From contig NC_079235.1 of assembly GCF_028502605.1 (NCBI RefSeq), positions 4,402,001 through 4,466,000 of the forward strand: a stretch of 64,000 nucleotides of DNA, written 5' to 3'. Positions 1 to 11,255 of this stretch are shown one piece after another. Below the pieces are notes generated by a model. The model was not told where the DNA came from. It worked only from the letters and a program-made list of their open reading frames with translations, and ran no database searches. Numbering within the stretch: position 1 is the stretch's first letter; each line of letters opens with the position of its first letter. Position numbers and translations under genes: made by a program. The DNA is from Trichoderma breve. Taxonomy: Eukaryota > Ascomycota > Sordariomycetes > Hypocreales > Hypocreaceae.

Positions 1-842
1 GGAGGATGCCCTGGTCTGGGCAAATGACATTGAAAGACAAGTGGTTCGTTTAATTCAAGCAGTTTGGTGTTTTGGAACCCCCACGCCGATGCTAAACCCC
101 CGGCTTGCTTCGTCTTGTTGCATCCCATCCATCTGGGCTGGGTTCTACAGAGTACATACAGCTGAAAGCTCCGATACGGCGCTCTCGTCATGTGCATCAT
201 GAGGGCATGCAAGCCATTGTCAGGTGAACTCGCGTTGTATTATTGACTATGCATGAATCGAGGGCTGCGTCCAATCGCCAATTGCCGCCCTCTCGCCCCT
301 CTTCTTCTTCAATGATATCATGAGATGATGCCTCTGTGCTTTTTCTCATGCAGGCGAGAATAGCGCGCGTCATGTTAGTGCGCGAGAGAAGATGCGCCAG
401 TGTATATACATAGGTACTCGTACATACAAGAGTGTGAAATCTCCTCTTTTCCTCTTGTCTTTCTTCTTCTTCCAATTTGTTTCCATTCATCCATTCATCC
501 ATTCTGTAATAGCTCGCTCGCTGTACGTAGTCGTATTACATTGGAATAAGTGAGGCCCGACTGGAAGCGTTCGTCAAGCTGAGCTTACATGTGACCGTGG
601 GGGAAACTTGGCCCGTCTGCCCGGAGCATGCGGCTCCGTCTTCTCCTGTCGTCTCTTGTTTGCTCATCTTTTCCCCCTTTCCCTCTTTACTTGATCCGGG
701 GCATTGGTATCACGTCAACGTCCAAGTGGTGCTTCGTGCTCCGTTGGTTGCCGATACGCCCAGAGGAAACGAAATGAGGCCATCTCCACTGCTGAATTGC
801 AAACGAAAGCGGCTGCTTACGGCGCTGGGTTGCCTCTAGACT
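1..842. other. Intergenic, left edge
   Basis: I see no convincing gene. The minus-strand open frame near 197-502 is made of Glu/Lys/Arg-rich low-complexity codons (a CTTCTTCTT-type tract at 300-475) and lacks recognisable protein features. The right end is the 3' flank of the minus-strand Tim17-like gene. Confidence 0.5.
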
Positions 843-1799
843 CTAGACGTCGTCGCCTTCTCGTGACCCAGCGCCAGAGCCAAACCGACGTCGGATCATC
901 TCCACATACCCAATCGGTCTGCCGCGGGCTAAGCCCACCAGATCCTGGACACCTCCGTAGGCCAGGCCAAAGACCAGCCCGTACTTTGCGGTGCGCGCGG
1001 CGGTGGAAAGCGAGAATCGATCTGTAAGCCCAGTGCCGGCCGAAGATCGGCTTTCTGTTAGCTAATGGTTCCCACCGTCCTGATATTTTCTTGCCTGTTT
1101 GGGGGACTCTCGCCATCTTGATCCGACACTTGCCAGTAGGGGCGTGGGGAAGCAAAAGAGAGAGTGACAGGCACAAGCTCAAAGCCGGTGAAAGCCAGAC
1201 CTGGCTAGCCTGGTTCCCTTCACCTTTTTTGGACAAAGGGCAAAAATGATGAAGAATTTGCGAAGAGCCAAGAAAAGCAAAACAGAAAAAATTGAATAAT
1301 AAAAATAATAAAAATAGACGAAACAGTGATATGAAAATGAAATCAACTCACGCCAGAGCGAAAATGCTCCTGCGACGGTAAGCGTCGCCACCACCGTCGA
1401 AAACATGTCGCTGCTCCCCCGATAGCGGTCCACGGTGCTCTCCAAGGACAAGGCCAGCAGGCTCCAGAAGCCCGTTTTGAAGCCCATGCGGAAGCCCTCC
1501 TGGATGCCGCCCTTCATGGCGTGGTAGTTCTTGGACTTGTGATACAGGTACCAGCCCGCCGTCGTGTCGGGCATCTTGTGCGCGTGCTCAGCCCGGAAGC
1601 GCAGCTGCGCCATCTGGCCTCCCTGAACCGCCCCGAGTGAGGCTCCCACCATGCTGGCGGCCACGGAGCCGAACAGCAGCCGGGTGGGAGTCATGATGGC
1701 CAGTCGGGGATGCGAGTCGGCTGGGAAGACGGGCTGGTGAACGGGGTCCGAGCGAGGCGCACTGAGGAACAGCCCATCGCTGCTTGAGGTTCTCGTCAT
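843..1799 (-). CDS. Tim17/Tim22/Tim23-like mitochondrial membrane protein
   Basis: Two exons (1352-1799 and 843-1021) join across a GTGAGT...CTTACAG intron of 330 nt, which is long for this genome, to give 208 residues. The protein has a Ser/Pro-rich N-terminus and a Gly/Ala-rich helix around LLFGSVAASMVGASLGAVQG. It then has a soluble patch and further Gly-rich helices (GLVFGLAYGGVQDLVGLARG), ending in a basic tail. Gly-rich paired helices of this kind are typical of the Tim17-superfamily fold found in inner-membrane translocase subunits and in complex I assembly factors such as TIMMDC1. I infer a mitochondrial inner-membrane protein, but the exact orthologue is not settled. The start ATG overlaps the stop of the upstream same-strand ORF (ATGA). 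The next in-frame ATG lies 35 codons inside, so the true start is not certain. Confidence 0.75.
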
Positions 1800-2047
1800 G
1801 ATGGTCCTAGAGCTGGATCTGGAGCTGGATCTTGGGAGTCGTTGTACTCGTAGTTTGCGAGCAAAGCCCGTTCCCCAGGCGCAAAAAGGACCTCTGTGAA
1901 TATTCGGGTATCCTTTCCGTAGAATTGCTGGATCTGATTGGCTACAGTGGCTGCATCTTGTTGCTCAATCTCATATGGATCTATGGTGCTCACGAAGCTA
2001 TAATACTGAGGTATCTTATCAGGAGCCTCTGACTCTCCGTATCGCAT
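1796..2047 (-). CDS. Small 83-aa ORF overlapping the Tim17-like start
   Basis: An ATG-initiated 83-codon frame lies directly upstream of the Tim17-like gene on the same strand. Its TGA shares bases with the next ATG (ATGA at 1799-1796). The composition looks protein-like: aromatic and acidic residues around PQYYSFVSTIDPYEIEQQD and VANQIQQFYGKDTRIFTEVL, without low complexity. I do not recognise the family. It could be the first cistron of a bicistronic mRNA, a long regulatory uORF, or the 5' part of one gene joined by an intron I failed to find. No AG/GT pair that fuses the two frames convincingly was visible. Confidence 0.45.
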   Translation of the reverse strand: MRYGESEAPDKIPQYYSFVSTIDPYEIEQQDAATVANQIQQFYGKDTRIFTEVLFAPGERALLANYEYNDSQDPAPDPALGPS

Positions 2048-2275
2048 GTTTTTCCGTATGCAGGTGGCCAGCTAAATCACTTAACGCGTGCTCACGTGGC
2101 TTCGCGCTCACTAAAATCGCGGGGCAGTGCCGCAACTTTGCACGACCCAGTACCGAATACATCATAATACGCAGTTACACTTCACTTGATCGACTTGAGC
2201 AGAGAATTTAGCATCTGATTCCACGGCTCAAGCGGAAATCATTTACACACGCAACTGAGAGAAAATTACTTCAAA
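2048..2275. promoter_or_regulatory. Shared divergent promoter region
   Basis: This 228-bp gap separates the minus-strand pair (Tim17-like and 83-aa ORF) from the plus-strand conserved gene at 2276. Both transcripts must start within or near it, so it is inferred to be bidirectional. No clear TATA box is visible. Confidence 0.45.
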
Positions 2276-2768
2276 ATGGTGAATTCATCTCCTCATGGGC
2301 ATCTGTGATGAATGAATGAAATACTGAGTGCAGCAGCCAACTGAGATCGACGACGCACACATATCCGTCCGCTTCAAGTACGGCATCCACACCATCTTCC
2401 TCTTCATCGACGCACTGGCTCCCTTCTCGTCTGTCACACAAGATCTGCTAGAGGTTCTCAGAGATAGATATCCCGATGGTCTCACAAAGTCAAGCTCTTC
2501 GCCGGATGAGAAGACACCAGTGCCAGATGCGGCAAACCTGACCTATGGTGTTCTTCGTGTACCCACCGATCCCTCTAAGGGATGGAAGCCCCTGAAACTT
2601 GGAGACGACGGTTCAAATACTCCTAGCAAATGCGGAATCAAGGATAACAGCATTGTCGCTTTTGCGTTTGGAGCAGATGAGGAGGATGAGATGGAGGCTG
2701 AGGGAGATGCTGTCTTTGAAGTTGAGTGGCCGCAGGAAGACGAAGAACTCTACGAACAAGGGCCTTGA
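2276..2768 (+). CDS. Conserved acidic protein, intron directly after the ATG
   Basis: The coding frame from 2334 onward has no usable ATG: an in-frame TGA lies at 2325-2327 and the next Met is near the C-terminus. The only model that works is exon 1 = 2276-2278 (ATG alone), intron 2279-2333 (GTGAAT...TGCAG, 55 nt), exon 2 = 2334-2768, giving 145 residues. The protein starts MQPTEIDDAHISVRFKYG and has a beta-strand/helix pattern (HTIFLFIDALAPF, then TQDLLEVLRDRYPDGL) that resembles a ubiquitin-like beta-grasp. It ends in an Asp/Glu-rich tail. I do not know its function. Confidence is higher for the coding frame than for the one-codon first exon. Confidence 0.65.
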
Positions 2769-3367
2769 GAGGATGGGTATATGGCGTTTATCGCGGAATT
2801 GTATCATACTGAGTGTTCGAGACCTTTCTCGAATCACGGGCTCGACCTCCAGCGGCGCCGTCTCTCATTGAGCCTGGGCTGCATTGACAACCTCGTCATT
2901 ACGAAGGTAATCTTGCTCAAGATTTGGGCGGCTTGCAATCTTCCCTCGCAGGCTTCTCATGGCGTTCAAGGTAGAGAGAAAACGATAGGGACTATTTGAG
3001 TTCATAGGAAAAGACGACTATTTCTTTTCATGGCGTGGCGGATAGATACGCCTTATATCTGTTGCCATAGGAGATGCCTCATCTACGGCCAAATTCGGTG
3101 GCTTTGTTATGTGTTTGTTTACGGCTAGATTTTGAACTATATCGCGTGTTCACTCTACTGGTGCAACAGAAAAGTTCAGACAAAATGACATTATATTCAG
3201 CCGCGGAATCATATCCTGCATCTACGGTAAAACGGGCCTCCGCCACAAACCTATACGGCCGAAGCATGAGGAAAGAAGCGAAGAAAACCAAAAATACAAA
3301 AATATTCCATCCTGACAAACTACAGAGCCTCTCCTGCTCCCCTTATATCCAACCCATCGTTTACTAG
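2769..3367. other. Intergenic, convergent 3' flanks
   Basis: No gene is seen. The stretch lies between the 3' end of the conserved acidic gene and the 3' end of the broken adhesin, so both genes terminate into it. Confidence 0.5.
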
Positions 3368-4507
3368 TTATACGTTCAAGTTCACGGCGCTGACCGTGAT
3401 GTCGAACTCGGCAATGCGAGGTCCCTGACCGTAGACGATACGGAAAGGATAGTACTGGCCTTCTTGAAGGTCGGAGTAAAAGTTCCCGTTGCAGGCCCAT
3501 TGTTATAGACGGCCTTTAAATCAGCATTGTCGCCAGTCCAGCCAGAGCATGCCTCGGGGCCGATCCAGATGTAGGCGGCATCGTCGACCAGGTTGAGGGT
3601 AAATGTGTAGGTGCCAGTCTGGCGCGCGTAGATGTACCCGCGATGGTTGAGGGCAAAGTCAGACTCTGAGAGGGGAGGAGACCCGTAGACGCTCTTTGGG
3701 GCGCTGTCTTGGAAGCTGATGCCACCGATGACGTTGGTCACGCCTTGGTACTCTGGTTGGATTGTCTATGTGGTGAAGTCCACGGGACAAGCTCTCATCG
3801 TAATGGTTCGCGTGGCTGTAGATGTTGTTACAACGGGGGGACCTCTAAGGGGACCAACAGTCTTAGTTATGGTGATTGTGGGCGAAACGACGACGGTCCT
3901 GGTGGATGTGACTGTGGGAGTTGGGAGGTCGATACAGCTACACGCTTTGGTGAGATCAAGAGTCGGGAATTGGGTGACGCAGTCAGGGATGGGCGGGATG
4001 TAAATTGGTGGAAGCAACTGTCGCTTGAGCGGCGTGGGGATGGCTGTGCAAGAGCTGCTGGTGACAGTTCTGTAATTGGTGAAACGATTAGACTGATGCC
4101 ATGGTAGACACATATTGAAGGGCTATATACTTACACGGTAGTGCGGCTTGTGATGGTGGGACGAACGCCGTTGGAGTTGGTCGTCGTCACTGTGACAGTG
4201 GTTGGTCTAACGATAGTGGTGGTTCTAGACCTGATGACCGAAGGAAGAGGAGCTACGGCCTATGAGGTTTGGTGTTAGTTATCTCTATGGATTAGAATTT
4301 GGTTTTGAACGTGTGAGTGTGATTCCTTACAGCGCAATAGGCAATCGCCAAGGGGTCTCCAATGAGAACTCCGGTGATGACATTGACAGCCAGACAGGCT
4401 ACACTATCATCGATACTCGGTACCACCAGTTGAGGCGTCGGAGACGCGACAATTGATGTGGAAAATGTCAAGGCCACGGCGGCCAGTGAATAGAGTGAAT
4501 GCTTCAT
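3368..4507 (-). pseudogene. GLEYA/PA14-like cell-wall adhesin, disrupted
   Basis: Exons are 4331-4507, 4135-4259 and 3368-4069, with clean GTAAG donors and CTAAC-type branch points. The N-terminus is a signal peptide (MKHSLYSLAAVALTFSTSIVA). A Thr/Val-rich linker (TVTVTTT and similar) follows, and the C-terminal domain carries GLEYA-type blocks: QTGTYTFTLNLVDDAAYIWIG, SGWTGDNADLKAVYNNGPA and EGQYYPFRIVYGQGPRIAEF. Such proteins are secreted, lectin-like and wall-associated. Two lesions break the frame. An in-frame TAG lies at 3768-3766, between the linker and the GLEYA domain. A one-base frameshift lies at about 3461-3468, after TFTPTF, where the family-like continuation sits in another frame. 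No intron removes either cleanly. CAG to TAG would be a C-to-T change. I call it a recent pseudogene; stop readthrough or sequence error are alternatives. Confidence 0.7.
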
Positions 4508-6522
4508 GGTGTCAACTTGAACTGTTAGGTTCGCGGATGATGAGTGAAGGTTGGTGGGGAGGTTAGGGATATATAACAGGGTCTAAAGCATATTATTATA
4601 TAGTTTTGCTTCTTCTTCTTCTCTCACTCTTCTCCCCGATTTATTATGTTTTCCCATTACTCCTTGACTGTTCAAACTCTATCCCTAGAGGGCTGTGTTA
4701 TGATTTGCCTTTGAGACGAAAAGGACTAGTTGTCTACCCGATCTTGGCGCATCTGGGTCATGGACAACACATCAAAGAATCACTTGATACACCGCCCCCC
4801 CATACGGGTGTAAGGGATACCTCTCTTCGAGATTTAGAAAACGCAACCTTCTACGATTGAAGCCTAAAAAACCGTGCTGTCGGATGCATGGAGCACATGA
4901 AACCTGCCAAATGAGGACATTCAACAAGTTGCAATACGAGAGTCTCGGTCTCGTAAAACGTCGGTTAAGATGTGATTCTGCCAAGATGGTGAGAGACATT
5001 ACTAGGATCCTCCCGATAGCCCTGTACTGGAACCAATTTCCTCTAAAGTGTATTTTCTCACGGAGAAATGTAATGTTCTTTTGTAAGTGGCCTACGATAG
5101 AGTTCTAGAGCATCGTATTTGGATTAAGATGGGTACATGCGTGTCTCACAGCTCGAATACAACGAGAGGCTGGCCAATGAGAAACATCCCGGCATCTGCA
5201 GGGAAGGCTCGTAGCCTGAATGTATCAGTAAATGGCCGTCTTGATTTCCCGTGTCTTAGACCATGGCTTGCGTGGCACAAACGGTGTTAAAAATAAAAGG
5301 TCTAGGCAGCTGTCATTTCGGTTCGGCTCGGAGTGTGGATGCTTCCGGATGTGAGGCAACCATTAAAGATGCACCAATCTCCCGAGTTTTTGAATGAGAT
5401 TGACATCTTGTATCCTCAAGGGAGTAATCAACCATCGCCATGAGCTGGCTATTTGGTATCCTCAGTTTGTGGGGGCTGAATGCAAGTCTGATGGCTACCA
5501 GCTTATAATATGGCCCATAAGAAAGTCTATCCACCGGAAGGCTCTCCAAATAGCTTTGTTTAACTCATATATATTTTAAAGTATCTCACCCTGCGCGTTA
5601 CTACACATATATCCACATACATCCACATACCTCTATATCACCTAGCATTCAACAGCATGCATGTACCAGCCATGCACTACCACGTCATTTTGAAGAGTGC
5701 AAAACAGCCATAATCAAACGAGGTAGTCACGTCTTTGATCCAGAGCCCAAAATGTCTCACAGTACATGCGAAAAGCAACATCTCCCTTACCTCCAGGGTG
5801 GCTTCACGGCCTTATTTTCAGCTCACTTAGTACACTCCTCCACAAACTCAAACAGGCAATTTGGTATATCGCCACCATTGAGCCCGTGGCATCTATCATG
5901 CCATGAGAGAAGCCGGCGCCTTATTGCCGCTGTGTTATGGGCAAATCTGCGAGGGTGTGGCTTAAGTCGCCATAGGCTCTGCCGAGTGGTGTGGTGCTGT
6001 ATGCGTTGGTATACATACAAGTCTTAAGCAACCTTGAACGATGACGTCGGTTTAATCTCACTCGGACTCAGCCTATACTAGCTTAAAAACTATGTGATTT
6101 CTAGAGGAAGAATATGTAGCTTAGGTAGCGCGAGTGACTCGGCTGCTGGTGGTGATTGCCCATGTCATCCATCACTAATACCCTACACTCGAGATGCATG
6201 TAAGTTATCAACTCGCACTAAAGGAAATGCGCTGGATTTTATGCACGGCAGACTTGTATCTCCGTAGTTCCGCTTTGTGGGTTGGGATCATCATTCTACA
6301 TGAAGGATACGCCCGGAGTTATTATTGCCTGAATTGGAAATGGAGTAATCCGTCCGAATCACGCTGCCTATTCCTTGATGCTTGTCTGGGACATATAGCT
6401 GCATGGCCATCGCTCACGGCATCACTCCTCCATCTTTCTTCTCTCATGTATGGGATCTCGACGGATGATCTTGACCATTACGCTGCTTTTTTGTTTCTAG
6501 TTTTTGCTTTCAATACTCCAGA
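4508..6522. other. Gene-free 2 kb gap
   Basis: No ORF here shows protein-like composition or splice continuity. A short TATATA-rich stretch at 4590-4610 lies upstream of the broken adhesin. The right part is the 5' flank of the esterase. Confidence 0.5.
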
Positions 6523-7700
6523 ATGGCAGATTTCAGCCATCTTGGAGGCCCCTCTGCGGAATGGGTAGAATTCTCAAAGCAATTGTCACTGCCACCCCGC
6601 CCGAATTTTACAGCCAACCTCGACATGAAAGCCATCCGTCAGACTATCAATTCTCAGAGGTTCCTCGCAAGGAATGAAGAACTGAAAGCAATGGTTAATC
6701 ACGGCGTCAAATGCGAAACTATCATGGTTGTTACTAGTGACTATCTCGAAATACCTGTTCGACTGTATACTCCGCCCAAACGAAGAAACCCTGCTTCAGT
6801 CCTTCTATACTTTTATGGTGGTGGCTTCTTCTCCGGATCGCTATCTGTAGATGACGCTGCGTGCATAAATTTGGCTCGCAACTGTGGACTAGTTGTAGTC
6901 AGTGTTGGTTACCGGCTGACACCAGAATGGAAGGCTCCAACGCAGTTCCAAGATGCCTGGGATGTCCGATGCTGGGTATTAGAGAATGCAGAAGCTCTTG
7001 GTATCTCTTCTACTTTCAATCTCTATGTAATGGGGATCAGCGCTGGTGCGTGTTTGGCTGCGAGCATTGTGATTCGGGAGAGGATGGTATGTATTGCGCC
7101 GATTTAACAACAAAGTCAACATGATTAGACTAACGTTTCAATGCCCCATCTAGTCAGGTGAAGCTGTTATCAAGGGCCAAAGCCTCTGCGTACCGTGGCT
7201 GTGCCTACCCGAAAAGTTCCCTATCGAAGAGATTCTTCCAGGGAAAGCTTCGCCAATGCAATGCAGAGATGCGGCACTACTTCCACATAGCTGGGTTGTG
7301 AAGTATGCAGATATGCTGGATACACCGGAGTCGCATCGTGACAGTCCAGTGATTAATCCCCTCTTGTTTGACGAGCAGGTTGTAACGAGCTTACCGCCTT
7401 CTCATATTATGGTCTGCGGAGATGATCCTCTCCGCGATCACGGCATGCTCATGAAGCAGAAACTTGACCGTTTGCGGTAAGTTATCCCATTATACCCTAC
7501 TTGATAAGGATTCTTTTGTGAATAATAGCTACTAACTCGCTCCCGCCTCCAGTGTCTCAACCAAACTTCACACGTATCCGGGATACCCTCACTTCTTTCG
7601 TCGGTTCCCGAATTGTCCAGCTAATAAAAGTTGGGATAACGATTTGCTAGAAGGCATCGAATGGATGATGGCGCAATCTGAGATGGAAAGCCAAGAATAA
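6523..7700 (+). CDS. HSL-type alpha/beta-hydrolase (carboxylesterase)
   Basis: Three exons (6523-7086, 7154-7476, 7553-7700) give 344 residues. The fold-specific signals are in order: oxyanion-hole block YFYGGGFFSG, nucleophile elbow GISAGA (Ser), acid in CGDDPLRD (Asp) and His in PGYPHFF. This is the GDXG/hormone-sensitive-lipase family, which hydrolyses short acyl esters or lactones. An oddity is that the usual His of the HGGG motif is Tyr here. There is no signal peptide, so the enzyme is probably cytosolic. It lies at the edge of a block with a Zn2Cys6 regulator, an acyltransferase and a FAD monooxygenase, which suggests a tailoring or detoxifying role, but the substrate cannot be read from the sequence. 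Confidence 0.88.
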
Positions 7701-8948
7701 ACTGGCTGATCGCCATATACAGACTATGGTCATATATGTAATACTATATGCGAATATATCTGACACAACCCCATATACACATCGCTTAGTTATAAACATA
7801 TCCGTAAACCGGTAAATAGATTCCTCCATTCTAAGTTTCTTTCGCCAACATCATGCTCATAGAATTCCATCATTCTATCTGAATAGCAAATCAATGCAAT
7901 GATTCGCACGCCGAACGGTCCAGTATTGAAGCAGCTCTGGGTGACATTGGGGTACAAACGACATCAGTATAAGAGCACTTGTAACCCTAAACCATGAGAG
8001 TCGGGCACGACGCGGCAAGAGTCTTTGGAATCAAGGCAAAGTCGGCACGGCAAACTTCCGGTCAGTAACCCATGTTGCGCTGGTACTATCGAGGTTCATG
8101 AGATCCTCTACTTATCATTTTCCATCCGCGTATCTCGCCGGCTATGCCATTGTGTGGGGCCGATATAGGCCGTCAAATGTTCCACAATTAACCCCGTGTT
8201 AGATGCGCAGGCTAGATGCAGCAATATTAACCAACATGCAACACTAAGATGGTGATCAGCCCGGACGGGCCGCAAGCGCCATTCACCAGTACGTAGCTCA
8301 ACATATACTACTAAGGATGCTGGGGTTAACGTAGGATGTTGACGTAAAGCTTATGCTTGGGGAGGAGCTGCCGCACAGATCGAGTTAGAGGGCATCCAAC
8401 TGAAGTTCGTCTTTGGTCTCTAGGTCAAGGTTAGTGCCTACAGTACTACATGATTGGCGGTGAGTCAGGAGTCAGAAGCATAGCTGTCCTTATGGCAAAG
8501 CTTTCGTATCAACATTTACTTGTCTCAAGTCTGATGATATGAGACAGCTATCACCTATAACCATTTAACAATTAGTTGTCCATCTTTTACGAGGAGATCA
8601 CATTGACCCGCTTTCTCTTTAAACTAGAGGATTGGCCTATCGGAACATATCTCATCCCTGTACGAATTTACCGATCCCTTACTCCTACTCCGTACATTAA
8701 CACATTACTACATGGGCAAATGGTGTTTTCCAAATAAGGAACAGCCTCATTGCTACTCTCTAGTAAGCTCACATGATAAATCAGCTCAATCAGGAAGCGC
8801 TTCTGTATCGTCAATCTGCACTGCTCTCCGAGGAATTCGCTAGTGACCGCCTCTCATTAACTCCCGAGGAGTGATGGTTAGCGGGTAAACACGAGGCACT
8901 TCTTCCTATACATATCGGCTCGCCAAAAGAACTACACGCGCTTCGAGG
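7701..8948. other. Intergenic, 5' flank of Zn2Cys6 regulator
   Basis: No gene is seen. One copy of the TACTCCGTAC motif (reverse complement GTACGGAGTA) that recurs in this window lies at 8686-8695. Confidence 0.5.
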
Positions 8949-11034
8949 ATGGAAGAAAAGTATGTCTTTCCGAGCTCAACATCGTCATCACTGGCGCGTC
9001 TAACACAGTCTTCTGCAAGGTTTACCCACGGTCAGGGGACCAAGAACCTCCCGGCGCGTGATTTTGATATGCTCCTCCGTAAAAGACGTCGTCTCCGTGC
9101 AGCAAAATCATGTTACCCATGTAGGCGTCGGAAAGTCAAATGTAATCTCCGTCAGCCATGTGGAAGTTGTGTCATCCGGGGCCACCCAGAGCTTTGTGAT
9201 TATAGCGTCCAAAGTCTTCCCGGTAGAGAGCAACTCTCCCAACCTCGGGACATGACTGATGGAGGGGAGCCATCCGATGCCACTAATGAAAGGACAGCAG
9301 CCATCAACATGGACCAAGGGCTTTATCTGGACCCCCTTTCACACTACAGTACTAAGGTGCATGTGGGATATGAGTCGCTTCCTAGTCTTGTCTCCATTTA
9401 CCAACCATTAAGCGCGAACCAGCCACAGCCGGCTCAGAAAGCGTGGACTCTCGGGCCCACTACAAGTCCACAGACCGTCTTTGAGCTCTTGTGCCTCCAA
9501 GACTCAAGCACAATGTTTCCGTTTACGAATATTTGGGCATCCGAGGATGGCCCAGACAAGGTTTACAGTGCCCTACCTGAAGACGAAGCTATATTGAGGC
9601 AAGTGACTTTCTCTCATTGGCATTCCCTGTTACTGATGATATTCAAGCCATCTTAAGTTTTGTCAGGAATCATTATTCAGTATCTTGCCCCCCTTCATAA
9701 ATTTCCCACAATTTGAAGCCACCCTTTCGCTATTTCTTTACGAGAGAGAAAAGCCAAGATCGGATGTCTTAGCAAACCCGCCATCAAGCTGTACCTCCTC
9801 GTGGTTTGCTCTTCTGTTTAGCATATTAGCATGTGGCGCACAGCTTGCTTCATCAGACGTGGATTCTGAAATGCTTAAAGCTCGTGTTTTCGGTGAGATA
9901 CCCATCAAGCACTGCAATTCTTCTACCTGTGATAGTTAATCTAACTTGCCTTCAGCCTGTTGCGCATTCCAGTGCTTGAGATTTAGCAATTTCCTCTCTT
10001 TTCCTAATGCTGAGACTATCCAGACACTTATACTATTACTTAACTTTCTCAGAAACCAGGCCGATGCAGGAGCTTCATGGTCACTACTTGGTACGTGCAA
10101 TAGCTACTTCATCAAGTTTTACATGACACACTTACATTAACATTACTCTTAGGTCTGGCCATACGACTTGCTCAAGCCATCGGGATGCATTGCCCTCCTG
10201 ACCCTGAGAGCATATCCGACCCCACTGAAAAGGATGAGGCGATTATACACCATCATATCTGGTAAGATATATCACTAATGCGCTTTACATTTTGACCTAT
10301 ACCGATAACTGTGGACTAGGCGCTCATTGATATGGCAAGATACGCTGATATCACTGTGTTACGCCCGGCCATTGGGTATAAATGTCCTAGAAGAAGTAAT
10401 ACTAACAACTCCGACTGGGCGAGGCGAAGTCCGATTTGACTCTTTTTCGAACAGCACTCATAATCTATTCATGGTTGCGAATAAGATTGGCCAGGCCCTT
10501 CAATACGCAAAATGTGTAAAACAGCCCCTATCACTGTTGAAGATACATAAATTCAAGGATCTGATCAATCAGGTCGAGTCTCGTTCCCTTCCCCACATAC
10601 GAGATGTGTTGAAATGTCAGGGCCGGGCTGATTATTTCCAACACTGCTTCTTTCGGTTGTTTTCAGATTCGGTCATGTTATGTTTATGCCGTCCCGCTGT
10701 ACTGTCCGGCCATCATGAACATGGTCAAGAACTTGGCAGTCTCTGTATGAGCCGTTGTCGGTCTGTTTTGCGAACATACCTAGAGCTGCTCAAGTTGAAC
10801 AATCCACTGAGACGGTCGTGGATATTTATGCACGTTACGCTCAGCTGCGCATTGTGCTTGGGGGTCACTGCAGACATTGGAAAGCTCAAGTCAGACAAGA
10901 GCTTACTGAAAAAGTTCTTTGATGCTTTGTTGGAAAGTACCATTTGTCTTAAGATACCTCCATACGCAAATGCCTTGAAACTACTGGGGGATCTCATCGG
11001 TAGCCATGAACTGGATAAAAAGCAGCACGGTTGA
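8949..11034 (+). CDS. Zn2Cys6 fungal transcription factor
   Basis: Five exons (8949-9602, 9667-9892, 9956-10090, 10153-10261, 10320-11034) give 612 residues in one frame. A basic stretch (RKRRRLRAAKS) leads into a binuclear zinc cluster starting at Cys55 with spacing C-x2-C-x6-C-x5-C-x2-C-x8-C. The middle part, with ILPPFINFPQFEA and GLAIRLAQAIGMHCPPDPES, is typical of the fungal-specific transcription factor (middle homology) domain. The first intron uses a weak GTGACT donor. It is predicted to be nuclear and to act as a local regulator. It ends tail-to-tail, 221 bp from the acyltransferase, and lies between the esterase and the FAD monooxygenase, so it may control them; this is inferred from position only. 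Confidence 0.88.
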
Positions 11035-11255
11035 CACTTGGTGTTTTTATAGCACGTGTAATTCATCAGCTTGCGAGAGTTCGGGATCCAGGAGTGATGG
11101 AAAGTTTTGGCACAATCGCAACGAAGCTGTTTCTCTTATAGGCCCTATAATTTTTATCATGAGAATTAACATTTTTAATATGTGTAGCTTATGCTACAAC
11201 GGTTTAAGATTCCTGTATGAATGCTTCCAAATGTTTTTGGCTGGTCGCCTTCATC

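Noticed and set aside
197..502. Minus-strand 101-codon open frame
   Set aside because: Made of a CTT/TTC-type low-complexity tract read as Glu/Lys/Arg runs, with no domain and no splice partner.
591..1027. Plus-strand open frames
   Set aside because: Non-ATG starts and overlap with the 3' exon of the Tim17-like gene; Arg/Ser-rich shadows.
2328..2330. GTG as start of the conserved acidic protein
   Set aside because: Nuclear fungal genes rarely use GTG, and an ATG followed by a legal intron lies 50 bp upstream.
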